From: Lyophyllum atratum | Taxonomy: Eukaryota; Basidiomycota; Agaricomycetes; Agaricales; Lyophyllaceae | DNA: 64,000 bases | Direction: 5' to 3' | Assembly (NCBI GenBank): GCA_014905825.1 | Contig: JACGCN010000011.1 | Span: 1,116,001 to 1,180,000, forward strand | Shown: positions 38,697 to 52,140 of the stretch, piece by piece | Layout of the letters: the number at the start of each line of letters is the position of its first letter | Position numbering within the stretch: position 1 is the stretch's first letter | Translations under genes and position numbers: made by a program | The notes under the pieces: model-generated | The model's database searches: none | The model's input: the letters and a program-made list of their open reading frames with translations, nothing else | What the model was told of the DNA's origin: nothing

Positions 38697-41600
38697 ATGG
38701 ACGCAGGCACTCAGACAACAGAATTCATCGCTCGTCAGCGGTTGCTCCTCAAGAAAGAGCGCGATGCTGAGATCACCCGCAGTTCCCTGCTACTGTCGAA
38801 TTGTGGACCCAAACTCCTCGAACAGAAGGGTCTATCGTTAGGTGGCCTCGGGATTGTCGGTGTCAACATTGGGTTGGGCGGAAAAACGTACTTTGAGCTT
38901 GTCGTGAAAATCTTCGAACCTTCTGATATCATACAAGGGCAGCTTGGTGGAGTTGGAGCGACCCACAGCATACCACACCAATCCAGCTTTTCCACCTCAC
39001 ACAATCAGGTACGCAGTATCTCATCTCCAAGTTGAATGGAATCTGAACCTGTTATACAGAGCGGGAGATCTTGCCAGGATAGAGGCTAATGTAGTCGCTA
39101 ATGCTGCAAAGAAAGCGAAGAAGACTGCAACCGAGGAGACGAAGGGATCACAGCCTGAAGGCGTGGTATACAAGGTATGAGCTCTTTAGCTACGCGTACC
39201 TGCGCTGTGGATTTACTGAGGCTGGCAGGTTTCTGACACAAGAATTGTCATTGCTGTCGACTCGTCGGATACAGCGGCAGAAGACCTGGACTTACCAGAA
39301 CGCTGTCGCGTCGTGAAACTCGCCAATAGCGTGACCTATGACCGGTAATTTTCGCCCCCCTCCTCGCACTCCAACATAACCCATATACTTCTGAAAGGAT
39401 GGACAAGGCATTGGATCGCCTAGAGAAACGCGTCACCGGACCAAAAGTGTGTTTTTGACATTCCACATGTTGTGTCGTAGCTCACTGTCCGCCAGGACGA
39501 TAAAGCATCCGTGGAGTCAATCAGGCTCACTCAGGTTCTGTTGGGCATGGTTCCTCGTTCAGAGAAGCAACCTGTCCAAGACCTGCGATTCTTTGACGAG
39601 AGTCTAAACGCAAGCCAGAAAGAGGCGATCAAATTTTGTTTAGAGTCTCCAGAAGTAGCATGCATTCATGGCCCTCCAGGTACTTCAATAGCCAATGTTT
39701 CACTCCTCGTTGCATCTGATCGTATCAAGGAACTGGAAAAACACATACCCTCATCGAACTCATCCGCCAGCTCACCACCGTCTCGTCATACAATCCCAAA
39801 CCTCTCAAGCTTCTCGTATGCGGAGCCTCCAACTTATCCGTTGATAACATCCTGGAACGTTTGTTAGATCTCCCTCCCGGGGAGAAGGGAGAGAAGCTGA
39901 AGGTCACGAGGATCGGACATCCCGCCCGGGTGATGGCCCATGAACGTATTCTTGATTCGACACTAGAAGTCAAAGCGACAAGGACAGATCAGGTTGGCTC
40001 CCGGATTACTGTCTCTGTCGAATATGAAGCTGATAGTGCCCACTTTCTAGGCTGCATTGGCAAAGGACGTGAAGAACGAGCTGGAGGAAACACTTGGCGT
40101 ACTTTCAGGAAAGGGTAAGGGCGCCAAAGGGAAACGCCCGAAGGGTGGCGAACGCAAGAAATTGTGGGATGAGGTTAAAGCCCTCAGGAAAGAGTGGGAT
40201 ATGGATGTTTTTTCGTCGTTGCGAATGCTCATCATATTCGCAGGTATCGTCAGCGAGAAGGGGGAGTTGTCAAGTCGGTCCTTTCAGAGTCGCAGGTAGA
40301 CCTCCTTGCCCACCTTCCTATCAACTTATTTGACATGATTGCAAACACAACAGATCGTACTTGCGACCTGCCATTCGGCGGGCGGGCGGCAGTTGTACAA
40401 CCATGATTTTGATGTCCTTATTATTGACGAAGCGACACAAGCCCTCGAAGCAGTAAATATAATCTATCCCAAGATGATCAGGTTGCTCAGACACTTGCGT
40501 TCATAGGTCTGCTGGATCCCAATATTCAAAGCCAAGAAATTAATCCTTGCTGGGGATCCGATGCAGCTGCCGCCGACCATTTTATCGATTAATGATGAGA
40601 GGAAGCGAAAAGCGAAAGATGACGCTGCCAAATCAAAGCGGGACAGAGCTTCTCCTGTTGCTAAGTTAAAGCAGGCAAATGCCCCTCCCTCTCAAGTCCC
40701 AGACGACACGGAGTCCGATTCGGAATCTTCAGCCCAGGGTGACGTAGAAACATCACTTGTGGAGGCCACTACAGCGCTGTCTATAGAGGAACCAGCAACA
40801 CCGCAGAAGATTAGGCAGCCAGTGGTGGAACCACCACGCACATTAGAGACCACCCTATTTGATCGCTTGGAAAAAATGTACGGGTCCAGCATAAAGCGGA
40901 TGCTCAACGTCCAGTACAGGTAGGTCGATTGCACCTGTTCCACGATTCCGCTTAGAACTCATACAGCATTCTAGAATGCATTCGCAGATCTGCGCCTTCC
41001 CATCAAAGGTCCTGTACTCGTCCAAGCTGACTTCCCATACTTCGGTGGAGGGCCATCTTCTGCAGGACCTTTCAAACACGCACGCGGACACGGAAGACGA
41101 CGAGAAGGAAATGCTGGCTACCCCTGTTGTCTTCTTCGACACCGCCGGGTGTGAGTACTTTGAGAGACTGGAGGGCGATGGAGACGAGGGAAGCCGATGC
41201 AATGAGAATGAGGCGACAGTAGTGAAGAACTGGGTGGAGAAGCTGGTACGATCAGCCTGTCATTTTCAAGAGCATGATGTGCTCATATTCTATTACAAGG
41301 TGGAAGTTGGCCTGACCCCAGACCAGATTGCCGTCATCACTCCGTATGTGCTCCTCATGACATTTACTCCGCAAACGGCACGCTAAACCTCCCCTCGACA
41401 GATACCAAGCTCAGGTGACCCTATTGTCCTCCCTTCTCCGTCCGATGTATGGGACGAACCTGGAGATCGGCAGCGTTGATGGTATGCAAGGCCGAGAGAA
41501 GGAGGCCGTGATCATTAGCCTAGTGCGCAGCAATGAAACGGTGAGCGATTAGAACACTTATTGTGAATGTGATACTGATATTCTCCACAGAGGGAAGTAG

Positions 41601-41872
41601 GTTTCTTGAAGGAGAAGAGGCGCCTTAATGGTAGGCAATCTTGTCCCCCTGGTAAACAACTTGACCTGATTAACATTCCAGTGGCTATGACACGGGCCAA
41701 ACGCCATCTCGTACGTCCTTCCTGTTCATTCTCTGGCTTGAACCTAACGTTATGTTACCATCAGTGCGTTGTTGGAGATTCATCGACTGTTTGTCACGGC
41801 GGCAGCTATCTGAAGAAATGGTTGGCATGGCTAGATACCAATGCAGACGTTAAATATGCAGGACTGGAGTAA
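38697..41872 (+). CDS. Superfamily 1 helicase, Hcs1/IGHMBP2 (SMUBP-2) type
   Basis: The ATG at 38697 opens an N-terminal stalk/beta-barrel region (EFIARQRLLLKKERDAEI; GGLGIVGVNIGLGGKTYFEL). Motif Q-like NASQKEAIKFCL follows, then a Walker A split by an intron: GPPG before 39680 and TGKTHTLIELIRQL after about 39730. Later come DEATQA-like motif II (about 40425), AGDPMQLPPTILS (motif III), GSIDGMQGREKEAVIISLVR (motif V) and VAMTRAKRHL (motif VI), ending with KYAGLE at the TAA at 41870. The family unwinds DNA and RNA 5' to 3'. In yeast Hcs1 associates with DNA polymerase alpha. More than ten short introns are present. An acidic, low-complexity insert (about 40600-40830) lies between motifs III and IV. 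Confidence 0.9.
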
Positions 41873-42041
41873 TGTATGTGGAAATGAAGGTATGCGTGGT
41901 ATGATCAATGTCGGTATGGGCATGAGCGAGCGTCGGTGAACGCAAGTGCAGAGAAGCAATATACAGTATGATATAGGTAAAACAAATAGGCAGAACTGTC
42001 CGAGTCTGCCATAGGATATACATGTGAACAGTCACACAACA

Positions 42042-44698
42042 TCAGTATTCGTCCACATCCGAGAGCGAAGCATATTCCGAGACCGACTGGTCATCCTCAT
42101 ACTCCTGTACAACATCTCTCATCGCATATCGCATAATCGGCGTCGTCGGCACCAACTTCGGCCCCACGACCTCCAATGCCTCCTCATAAATATCCCGCTG
42201 GCCCAGCTCATGCTCCGAAACAGGCATCATCCCCTCCTCCGACGCCTGCGGCAACATCTCCACCGCCCCCGGCACGACCCCCGGCGGCGAATAACTCGGA
42301 ATCCCCTCTGACCCTCCCCCTCCTCCCAACCCCCCAACACCAAGTCCAACCCCCGCAAACCCACTAACCCCACTTCTCACCCTTGCCTCCTCCCTCCCAT
42401 CCTCCCTCGCCACCGTCTCCGTCCACCTCAAATCCAACAACCGCCCCTTCACCATCCCATCCACCGCCCGCACCCCCAGCTCCCGACACAGCATAAAGTA
42501 TGGGAGGTACGTCGTCTCCGGCTGCGCGAGGCGGCTCATCACTTTCAGCAGCTGCATCGCTGAGAAGTCCGCAGTGTAATACCCGGCAATGAGGGCGTTC
42601 GCACGGTCACCTCCTCCGTCCCCGCTTTCACCGCCGGGGTTGGGCCCGAAGGGATGCGTGAGGGGGGAGTAGATTTTGAACCCGGCGGGGCCGAGGCCGG
42701 GGTGGAGAGTTTCGGGGTTGGAGGTGTTGGCGGCGTGGGTGGTGCTGGCGGCTTCTTGGGCGCTGGGGGACTGCGAGGAATGGATGATGTGGAGGTTGAG
42801 GAGGGAGTGGGCTTGGAGGAAGTGGGAGCTCTGCTTGACTGAGGAAATAATGGGATTAGATGAGGACCGAATCAGAGGAGAGGACACTTACTGTCGATCT
42901 TCCCATTTGAGTTGACTAGATACAGTTTCGTAGGGTTAGGTAGTGTGAACGTGAAGATGTAGAAAAACCCACTATAATCACTGACATAATCATGCCAATG
43001 GGCCAACTTCCCTCCAAAAGCCTCATACAGAACTTCGAACCTCAGTCCAGGACGCAGCCGTTCCGGCACCTTGGGCAATATATGGTCACGGAAGAACGAC
43101 TTGGTTTCTGATAAGGAGCAGTCGCCAATTGTGATGATCTAGGGGAGTGCGTCCATCAGTGCGGTCCAGTGCCATGGAGAAGGTGATATACCTTGCAATG
43201 CTGCATGACGTTGAATTGCCTGAGCCAAGTTTGGTAGAAGGGATCGCTCGTGGCGTGGATGACGTGGCACAAACGATCTTGCTTCGTGAGGACAAGCATC
43301 GAGTCCAGTAGACACTTCATCGTGTCCGTTGATTGGATAAGTGCTGGCCTAGAGATTATTCAGCACATGTGACAGCACGGTGGGGAAGCGGGACACACAG
43401 CTTATGTGCCTCATCGAAGAAGATGACCTGAACCACACCAAACGCGTCAAAAACATATACAACGAGGAAAGGAAGATGAAGTTACTGACTGGCATCTTCT
43501 TGATAGGTTTTGAATGCTCCTTTTCAGGATTCCCGTTCTCGCCGTTCGAGGGCCGAGGTTTTGCAGAATCTCTTGCCTTGGACTTGGACCCTCTCAGAAA
43601 CGTCCATCGCTTCGACTTGTTCGAACTTGCGCCGTTGGAGCCGGCATTGACATGAGTATGGTCCGAGTTCAGGGTCGCGTCCGAAGATTGCCTCCGTTTA
43701 CCATTCGCCATGCCGTGATTTTCTTCCCCGTCGTGCGGTCGGAATTCCCAGTACTTCAAGAGGGAGCTCTAGAACGGTGAAGTGGTTTGAAAGATGGGTA
43801 TGTCGCGCAACGGATGACGGCTTACTTGGAAGAGCTCCATAAGGCGAGCTATATCACTTGATCTGACATTGTGGCCTTTCTGGTCTGCAGAGGCATCGGC
43901 GGCCCGACTTTCGACGTTCTGGCGATCAAACTGGGCAGGTCCTTCGGGTTAGATGAACGTGTGGAGAAGTAAGAGAGAAATTTCATCACCTTGAAGCTCC
44001 ACGCCTCCTTCTCAAACTCTTCATATCCGTCCATCTTGTTCGCTATTTCCTCAAAGTAGAGTTCCATTTGCTGGCTTAGACTGCGATAGAGACTCGAGAG
44101 GTCCGCAAAGCCTGCAATTCGCAGGTCAAAGTGCAGAACATGATACTGTTCGCGGGACAGGACTTCTCTGAGTAATGCAGTCTATGTTGTTAGAGGGAGT
44201 CAATATATGGATGGATATAAATGTGAGAACCGGACCTTGCCAGTCGAGCTTGCACCGAAAAGAACGGTGAAGGAGGGCTCGCCTTCAAGGGCTCGTTCGA
44301 TAGCTTGTATTTCCGCCTTGCGAGGGAAAAATCCGGGCAACCGGGCAAACGTGTGTTTGGGGCGAAGCTGCGAGCGCTCGCGATTCTCAGCGATTTCTCG
44401 TCGAGCTTCCTCAAGCAGCCGCCTGGATTCCGTCAGCGAACGGACCGTCTCAGCAGGCTGGACAGCAAGTAATCAACGACAGGAATGACTCGTGTTTGAA
44501 GTCGGCACCTACATTCGTTATAACACCGACGATGTCACCCATGCCGAAGAAGTTCCTCTTGTTTAAGTCGGGGGGCAGGAACGAGTTGCGTCGGCGAGGA
44601 ATATTGCTCCGGAATAACCAGTGTATCGAGGGCACGCGGCTGCGGGAGGTCTGTTGCTGAGGATGTCGCAGTCTGACGCTGGTAGGACTCTGGTTCAT
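42042..44698 (-). CDS. AAA+/archaeal-type ATPase, function unknown
   Basis: The ATG at 44698 (MNQSPTSVRLRHP) leads through a basic region (SRSRVPSIHWLFR) to RLPGFFPRKAEIQAIERALE, then Walker A GASSTGKT (split by an intron near 44240), ALLREVLSREQYHVLHFDLR, a charged linker rich in Ser/Lys/Asn (43500-43700), Walker B VIFFDEAHKLPALI (about 43440-43345), KQDRLCHVIHATSDPF (a sensor-like segment), and a C-terminal winged-helix-like part ending near 42042. The core looks like the Arch_ATPase/STAND group of P-loop ATPases. It is about 750 residues long. The 170-bp gap to the helicase gene is tail to tail. The biological role is unknown. Confidence 0.75.
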
Positions 44699-45293
44699 GG
44701 GGCGAGATGGATATGAAGAAGAAAAGTTGCGGATTGGAATACAAGTACTGATGGATGTGGGTGGGTGTGTGGGTTTGATTAAGCTGAGGAGATATGTAGA
44801 CTAGCCAGGAGCGTACATGTGTAATCGGCTCATGCATAATCCTGGCGTGTGCGGCGCGTTTCGTCGCATCGTGGATGTGATAGCTGGAATGGAGGGGTAA
44901 ACACGTTGCAGACGCGAGCTTTTCGGGCCAACATGGAGTAGAAATTTCATGTTCCTGCCTCTTGGCCGTAGTCCAGTCTCAACTTTTCTGCAGAGCCTTG
45001 GTAAACCCTGGTTCCCTCGGGGAGCCGCGGGCGATGTTTGGGATTCTGTAGGACCTGGATGCTATCAGCACATAAGCACCGGACTTGGATTGCCTTAAGT
45101 TGTAAGAGAGTTGGAGACAAGCATAAGCTCGCCTCAACGCCTATTTGGGAGCTAAGGCGCGCTGAAGGAGCAGGATGGGGTACAAGCCCTTATTCAAGTC
45201 ATTGAGTGGTCAAAGGCAGTCAATGACTTAGCCGCATGATGTCACCAGAAACCAATTACGTAATTAATGATACAGACTTAGCATCCATCCTGT
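44699..45293. other. Intergenic region, nothing recognised
   Basis: About 600 bp upstream of the ATPase gene and downstream of the RING gene. There is no gene, tRNA or repeat that I can support. Confidence 0.5.
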
Positions 45294-47926
45294 TTACCAC
45301 CTTCCCCCCTCGTCGTCCTCACCATCCTCACTAGCCGAATGCATCTCCCGCTCCATCATCCTCAGAAGCCTTGACGACGGACCTGCTCTCGAACCATCAT
45401 TCTCGTACATCCTGTTAAGGTTATAGTTAGTACACTACGAAATTGAACCCTGGATGAAAAGCTGACCCTTCATCGCCCTCCTCATCTTCGTCTAAGCGGT
45501 GCCTGCTCATCACATATTTAGTAAAAGAGGGAACGTTACAAATCCGTGATTACTCACTCGTGGTCGCTATCGTCCGAGTCGACATCAACATATCTGAAAT
45601 GAAAGCGTAAGCGTTGAACATAGTTCCGGTATATATAAAACGCACTCAGGAGCGTCATCCCCGCTCTCCTCGTCTTCCACAACCCGGTTACGTCCCCTTT
45701 GAGAAGTTATAAGCACACAAGCATCTTCAGTGTCTTGGAATTCTACTCACACAATTCTCCTCCTCTGCGGCTGTTCATTATCCGAAGATATGGCAATGGG
45801 GCGATTGCGTCGTCGGAGCACTTGAATCTCAGGGGAATTCGGAGTTTCTTCTTCCTCCTCTGAGTCCACGATGACGATGGGATTCAGTCTGGGCCCCACA
45901 CCCGGCCCCCTTCCGCGCCGGGCCAGTCTAAGGCTCCGCCCAATGTGCCTCGCAATATCCTGGAACTCAACCTCGTCATCATCTAGGACTTCTGCAGCTT
46001 CTTCATCAACATCCTCGTCATCGTGCGCACCAGGAGCTCCCCGCCTGGTTCTCGGTGTTGCTCCCTGCCTGGGGCGGGCACGCGCGGCGGATGCACCGGC
46101 TGCGCTAGTTTCTGCGGTATCCTCATCGTCGATGAAGCTGCTCTCATAGCCATCGTCTCCCCCGCCCTCCCCGTCCTGTGCTGCCTCTTCGATTCTCGCA
46201 ATCCCCGCCTCCCCTTCATCATCAGTGAAGTGAGCATACAACTGAGGCTGCTGCGTCGGGATCTCCGCCTCCACTTCATCATCAGTGAAGTCAGCGAACA
46301 CCAGTTCCTGAGGCTGCGGCGGCCTAGGGGCAACACCTCCAATAGGAAGCCGAGGCGCACGCCGTCCACTCAAGTCCGGGTGAAACATCGGAAGGACTCT
46401 CGGATTGAACAGTGGCACATGCGCGGGGCGAACCTGACCCCATTCATCCTCGACCTCATCATCCTCATCGTCGTCTATCCCCCCTTCGAACAACAGCTCG
46501 TTCTCCGACTCGGACTCACTATCCTCCCCTCCCATCTCAAACGGATTCGGCCGCTCTCCAGCCATCATGCTAAGCAAATCCCTCAAAGTCCTGCGCCTCG
46601 CCAACGCATTAGGGCCTCCACCGAATTCCATCTCGCTATCATCTTCGTCACCCTCCCCATCTTCGCTCCCTGCATGCCCAGGATACTCCCGATGGCACTG
46701 CGTACACACTCCGTCCCAGATCTCATGCATACAGTCAATGCACCTATAGATCCCGCCGTCCTCCGCATCATACATCCCCATATCCTCCAGCCCACCGCCC
46801 GCACCTCCTTCTGCGGTGTTCCGAGGCAGGCGAGGTGGTGCTACGGCAAAGTAGTCAAAATGCGAACGGTGGCTTACGGGGTGGAAGATATTGCGCCAGG
46901 GATCCTGCGCCGAACGGTTGAGGCCAGTGGATGAGATGGGGCCCTCGGGTGCGGGTGTTGGTGTCTCGTCGGGTACAGGTGCAGGGAGTTCGATAAGCCC
47001 ACTGCGCACAATCCCATTTACCATGCTCTTGACACCCCAGACCTCCACCGGGCGCTCGTTGATGATCGTGCGGCAGATGGGGCATTTCTTTTTCTTGTGA
47101 ATGTGAGATTGTCCGTGGGGTACTCCGGGGATGCGTTCCTCCAGGGGATGTGGGTTGTCGTTGGCGGTGAACCAACGAACGAGACAGCCGTGACAGACGA
47201 CGTGGCCACAGGGCGCAAGCGCGAAGGGTTTGTAGAGGAGGTCGAGGCAAATCTGGCAGGTGATGGCTTGGTGGACTTGAGTCAGGTGCGTTTGGTGTCT
47301 CTGTAAAAGCTGTAATTGGGATATGATTAGTCACGGACTTTCGGCGGGTGAAGGGGACAGCGCACTAATGATTGAGCTTCGAGTTCTTGTTTTAATCGCG
47401 CTATCTGAGCTTTATGAGGCTCGATGGTCTCCGACGGTGGTGATTCCTCCTTGGCTTTTCCTTTTCCCTTGTCCGTGTATGGCTGATTGAAGCAGGGCAT
47501 GTTTAGCCGTGAACGCACACAATATGTACGAGAAAAATGACTCACGATCCTAGAAATTGCCTCTTCCGCGCCGTCCATCATCGACAAATCCTCCGTTTCA
47601 GGCGCAATATCACCCTGGGCAGTGGCCGGCGTCGTAGCAGTCTGATCAGGCGCGGTACTCTGTGTTCCTACCGTGACACTCCTCGACTTGGACCTAGGAC
47701 GAGACTCTGGCACGGTGGCAGCTGTCACAATAGACGTCTTCCGCCTCCTCTTTCTCCTCTTCTTCTTATCCTTCGGGGCAGAGGTGATAGAATCGTCCTT
47801 CTTCAACTTCTTATTGTACCTGGGCTCGCCGTCGGACTCTGCAGTGCCGCGTTTCCTTGAGTTCATCGATGCGGCCTGGGGAACGGCGCCTGTACTTGAC
47901 CCAGGAGTCGCTTGACGCGTCGACAT
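45294..47926 (-). CDS. RING-finger E3 ubiquitin ligase with long acidic tail
   Basis: The ATG at 47926 starts MSTRQATPGSSTGAVPQAAS. A Lys/Arg-rich nuclear-localisation-like stretch (KDKKKRRKRRRKTS) follows, then a coiled-coil segment (KAQIARLKQELEAQSLLLQR) and a C3HC4 RING: TCQICLDLL, APCGHVVCHGCLVRWF and KKKKCPICRTI. A second small Cys cluster (YRCIDCMHEIWDGVCTQCHR, about 46690-46750) could bind zinc too. The C-terminal half is very acidic, with many Asp/Glu runs, and ends in short exons (last stop TAA at 45294). RING proteins recruit E2-ubiquitin to substrates. The nuclear signal and acidic tail suggest a nuclear substrate such as chromatin or replication factors, which is inference. Introns of 40-60 bp interrupt the coding region. 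Confidence 0.88.
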
Positions 47927-48388
47927 ACTAATGGCTGTGGAAACTCAAACTGAGTTCGAAAAAGCTGGAGAATCACGCAAAAGCGTCTGATCCAAGCATG
48001 AGCAAATATACGTGGCGCATTTATTACAAATAAGAATAATTATTATTATTTATGTAATTATCAAAGCCCGACGAGATCGGAGATAACTTGCACTTTGCTA
48101 AGTATGGAATTTGCACAGTGTGTTTTGAGATTCAGCTGTAGTCAAGTAGGCGTCTCTTCTCTGCGACCTTTGGTAAAGTATGAATCATGTCTCGAGTCCG
48201 AGTGGGTATCTACGTGTACAGAGTCTATAAATGAGTCCATGCTTGGGTACATATGAATAAGTGCAGGGCTGGGGCTACCCAGGACCAGATATGGCCTGGG
48301 CAATCGGATGCAAGGTCGCAGCAATGGAAATAGGTAGGTATAATTTAGCTTACAACGGCACAATCGCAAGAGTCCAGGATGCTTCGGA
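47927..48388. other. Intergenic region, nothing recognised
   Basis: About 460 bp between the RING gene (upstream side) and the end of the transporter gene. It is AT-rich near 48020-48070 (repeated AATTATTATTATT). No gene is visible. Confidence 0.5.
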
Positions 48389-50132
48389 TCAGAGAACCGA
48401 TGCCCTCTCACGTCTCTCCTTCAGTTCGACTGAAGCGTAAACGGCACCGCCAACCAGCGTTAGCGCAATTCCAACGGCATTCATGGGCGTGATAGTGAGG
48501 TCGAAGAGCATGACTGCGCAAAGGATCGTCAGGACCTGCTTCACGTTCGCTACAGAAGGGAAAAAACCATAACATCAGTCAAGCACCTAACCAAAGACAG
48601 AGCACAATATCACTCGCCTGCAACAGTCATGCTCAACGCCCCCACCTTACGATTCGCCGTAAAGCTCACCACATTCAGTCCAAACGCCATCACCCCGTTC
48701 ATCAGCAACAGAACAAGCTGTGTGTTTGACAGATTAGGCACCAATGGTGGATGTCGCAGCCCTGCCACTGAATACTCTCGCACCCGCTGAAGCTCCCCAG
48801 AGAAGTGTGCGATAAGCATGGTTTGGATAAATGCGAGAGGAGAGAGGAGGTACAGGAGGTGCATTGGACTGAGGGATGGCAGTCTCGTGCGAGGGGGAGG
48901 TGGTGATGATGATAGCTTTTCTGACATTGGATCGTTGTCGTGATTGTCAGACGATGATTTGACGTGCGAGTAGGTATGAGGGGGTATCGTAACACGCGAT
49001 GGCGCTTGGAGAAAGTTGGTGTAGATCGTTTTGAGCGACGCCAGGACAGTTCCTAGGAGCGTAAGGAAGAAGCCCCAGGGAGTGAAGTAGTAATCTCCAT
49101 ATGTCCTGCAGGGGCGTTGAAATTCGAGAATAAAAAAAACACTGGATTGACGCACGCAAATCCGACTCCAGCCACGACGGGCAGGAGTGCCACCAGCTTG
49201 GAACGACTGCTTCGAGTACCAAGAATCAATGCAGAGAATAATATCGTAAAGAGTGGTGTTGAAGCTCGGATGACTTGATGAAACTGCACTCGTTGGTCAG
49301 ATCAAGTTTATCAGAACCACGGAATGAGACTCACGGGGACTGTTACGAGACCTAGGGAGACATTACTGACAATAATATTAATTGTGTAGAGACCGCTGAA
49401 CGCAAGTAGAATGAGCGTTTCGTGCGTGTTCAGGCGTGGAACGGGAATCGATCCGTTGCGGACGAGGATTAGGCTACCGATAGACCCGCAAAGGGCGTGC
49501 AATGCAGAGAGCGTGTAGGGAAAAGGAAAGTTGATAAGAAGTGATTTATTGTACAGTGTCAGACTGAGGTTGAGCGTGAAATAGAGTGCGAGGTATGTTG
49601 ATGGGTGTCTGAGGAGGCGTGATCGTTGAAGGCTGGCTACAGATGCATACTGCCAGGTACGACGCCTGAATGCTTTTCGACGGGTGGGAGACGTCGGGTG
49701 AGGCAATTCGAGTGGTAATTGGTGTGGTTTTGAAGTTGGCGAGACTTGACGTGGGTACGGCTGGTCGTCGTGAAAAAGACGCACACGCTGTGATCGAAGC
49801 GTGGAACGATTCCAGATTGCTCCAGGTCTAGGCGATTGAAGCCTGTTCAAGTTCATAACCTTCTTTTCCTTTTCTTCGCCAGATGTGCTGCCGTTATCGC
49901 CAGCCTCCAGATGGTTGACTGGCTTCAGGTCCCGTTCCGGGGTCGATGATAGCACATGTGTTCGGCGAGACGATGGTGGTTCCACTGATGTGTTCGGCGC
50001 AAACTCCTGTTTGTGACCGCCTGCCTGATGAAACCACGGGTATTTTGTGGAAGAAGATGGGATCAAGATAGAAAGTGATGTCGAGGACGAATGGTGGAAT
50101 CTCGGCACTGAGGACGAATTAGGCGTTGACAT
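48389..50132 (-). CDS. TPT-family nucleotide-sugar/triose-phosphate transporter
   Basis: The first ATG is at 50132 (MSTPNSSSVPRFHH). A long Ser/Pro-rich cytosolic N-terminus precedes about ten membrane segments, for example YLALYFTLNLSLTLYNKSLL, LHALCGSIGSLILV, LILLAFSGLYTINIIVSNVS, LFTILFSALILG, LYLLSPLAFIQTMLI and LMNGVMAFGLNVVSF, and the final exon NVKQVLTILCAVMLF with a TGA at 48389. LTLYNKSLL and the conserved Lys/Asn pattern in the first helix are typical of the triose-phosphate transporter family, which in fungi sits in Golgi or ER membranes and exchanges nucleotide sugars or phosphate esters. Substrate cannot be told from sequence. A soluble Ser-rich loop (about 48900-48960) lies between the two halves. 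Confidence 0.9.
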
Positions 50133-50575
50133 GGGCACGGTGGCAAAGGCGAATTGGATGCTGACAAGTTTTCCTGTCTTGAAGGTCTATGGGTATGAGG
50201 AAGTGTAGAGGCTTAGAACGTTCAACGTCCTGAGCATTCGATATAATTTTCAACCACTTGAGCTGGCGAAGTGTGCAGCCAAATGACCTATATTTGTCCT
50301 TGTGGACGCGTCTGCCAACACAATCCAGAAGCCAGATGTATCTTTTCTTACTATAGTATAGTGCGTTATGATAAAGGTATAAGATGTTGTATGTACATTA
50401 CATTATACAATATGTAGCTTGGTGTCCTTGGAACAAGTTGTTGGACGAGAACGAAAGTGATAACGCGACGACTTGAAGCCGAAGCCACGACAAGAAAGGT
50501 GTGGGTACAGTATCTTGGGAAATGATTTGTTGGTTGGTTACTTTTCGGGGTATGTTCTGCTTGAATAGCGAATGA
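50133..50575. other. Intergenic region, nothing recognised
   Basis: About 440 bp between the start of the transporter gene and the end of the F-box gene. No supported feature. Confidence 0.5.
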
Positions 50576-52140
50576 CTACGCCAAGGGTGGCCAGCAAGCT
50601 TCGAGGAAAGGTGCAAAGATCCCGTCGACATCCTTTACCTCAGTTTGTGGGGCTGCCTGAAGCAACTGGCGCACATTTTCATGGCGACGAAGCGGGACAT
50701 GCCCGGCCCAATGGTCGCCTTGGGCTTCTCGACGCCACTCCACAATATGCACCAGTTGGACGCATCGAAGGTTCGGGAACGCATGTTCCAGCTCTGGAAG
50801 TACCTCCCGCTGTAGTTCAAGATCTGCGAAGTAATTCAACTGGCTGAGCCATGGCACGACGCATACCAGGGCAAGGCGAAGGCAGCGAACAGAGGGCGCA
50901 GGGGGCCACTTTGTCACCAATTTACGGATGAACTGCAGAAACGCGCATTCAGTAGAGCAAAGAGTGGAAACCATTTCGGTAAGCGCACCTCATTGAATCC
51001 CACACGGTCCTTTATGTCCTCCATTCCGTAGTTCGGATGTGCACAGTCGATGTACAGTTCTTTAACGCGAGGGAAATGTTCAGACACTGGCGCGAGAAAA
51101 AAGAAGTGCGAGGGAATACGAAGCTCAGAAATCTCAGCGGTTGATTGCTTGAGAAGAGCCACTTCAGACATAGTGATCAGAGGTGCGGCTCGCCCTGCAT
51201 GGCTACTGTGTTGGAAGCCTGAGAGCTGGACGGATGATAAGGGCCGACCAGCGACAACAGCCAAAAATGATGGCGGGCATTGTAGATTTTGAAGGTCTGG
51301 GATGGATGATGCGGGCAAGACAGGGATGGACTCTTCAAACACGTTTAGCTTGGCGATTTGGAGGGTCTTGAGAAGTCGGCACTTTCCAAGCGCGTTCCGT
51401 AGTTCGGGACCCCAATCGGCTTCAAAGAGATCCAACCTGACCAGGTTGCTGTCTTCCATTCGCGTGAAAATCGCTTTCGCTACAGACCAATCGCTCGAGA
51501 ACAATTGCTCTAGTTGGTCACCTTTGACGATAGCCGCGATGATGTCCGCATGACAAGGAAGAGGCGATGTCGGGGATGTGCAGCGAACAACAAACTTCTT
51601 CAGCGGAAGCGGAGGAGTATTTGGGGCTTCGGTGAGATTGTCGCAGAAAGAAGTCATGTTCAGGGTAAGGGATGTCAAAGTCTTGAGTCCGCATATCACT
51701 TTCAAAAAATGCTTGTCGAGGTCAACATCCCACAGAACAAGGGATTGCAGGTTGGGCATCCGGCGTAGTGCCCTTCCATACATGTTCAAAAAACCAGTAA
51801 TGGCCCACGGGTGATCACCACCTTTCCTCCATGACCGAAAAGAGAAATTTATGACGTGGCTTGCTAACGAGGCAGCAGGCTCTTTTCCTTGACTAACGTC
51901 CCTGCAAAATGCGACCTTGTTCGAGGGCGACCCATCCGTTTTGGTTGCGGTGCCCGTAACACATAGTGACTCGAAAATTCGAGGAACGGCAATCGCGCAA
52001 AAAAAGTGGCAGACAAGGGCGAGATTTGAGAGCATTGTCCAACGTTCCCGGCATGTTAAATCGAGCGAATGAGTGACATAGTCAAAAATCTCGAGATAGA
52101 CTTCGTTAGGGATAATCGTAAGAGGTCTTGTGCCTACCAT
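50576..52140 (-). CDS. F-box protein
   Basis: The ATG at 52140 gives MVGTRPLTIIPNEVYLEIFD, followed by a degenerate F-box (LPxE-like IPNEVYLEIF, then LALVCHFFCAIAVPRIFESL) in the first 65 residues. Leucine-rich, LRR-like segments follow (LQSLVLWDVDLDKHFLKVIC; LTSLTLNMTSF). One intron of 58 bp (about 50938-50995, GTGCGC...CTGCAG) joins the large exon to a last exon ending with a TAG at 50576. The product is about 515 residues. F-box proteins bind Skp1 and present substrates to SCF ubiquitin ligases. Mushroom genomes carry hundreds of fast-evolving F-box/LRR genes of this type, so substrate and conservation are unknown. Confidence 0.85.

Noticed and set aside
45871..46934. Long plus-strand frames opposite the RING gene
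   Set aside because: The minus strand carries the RING motif and joins across introns. The plus frames are reflections of its acidic codon-biased tail.
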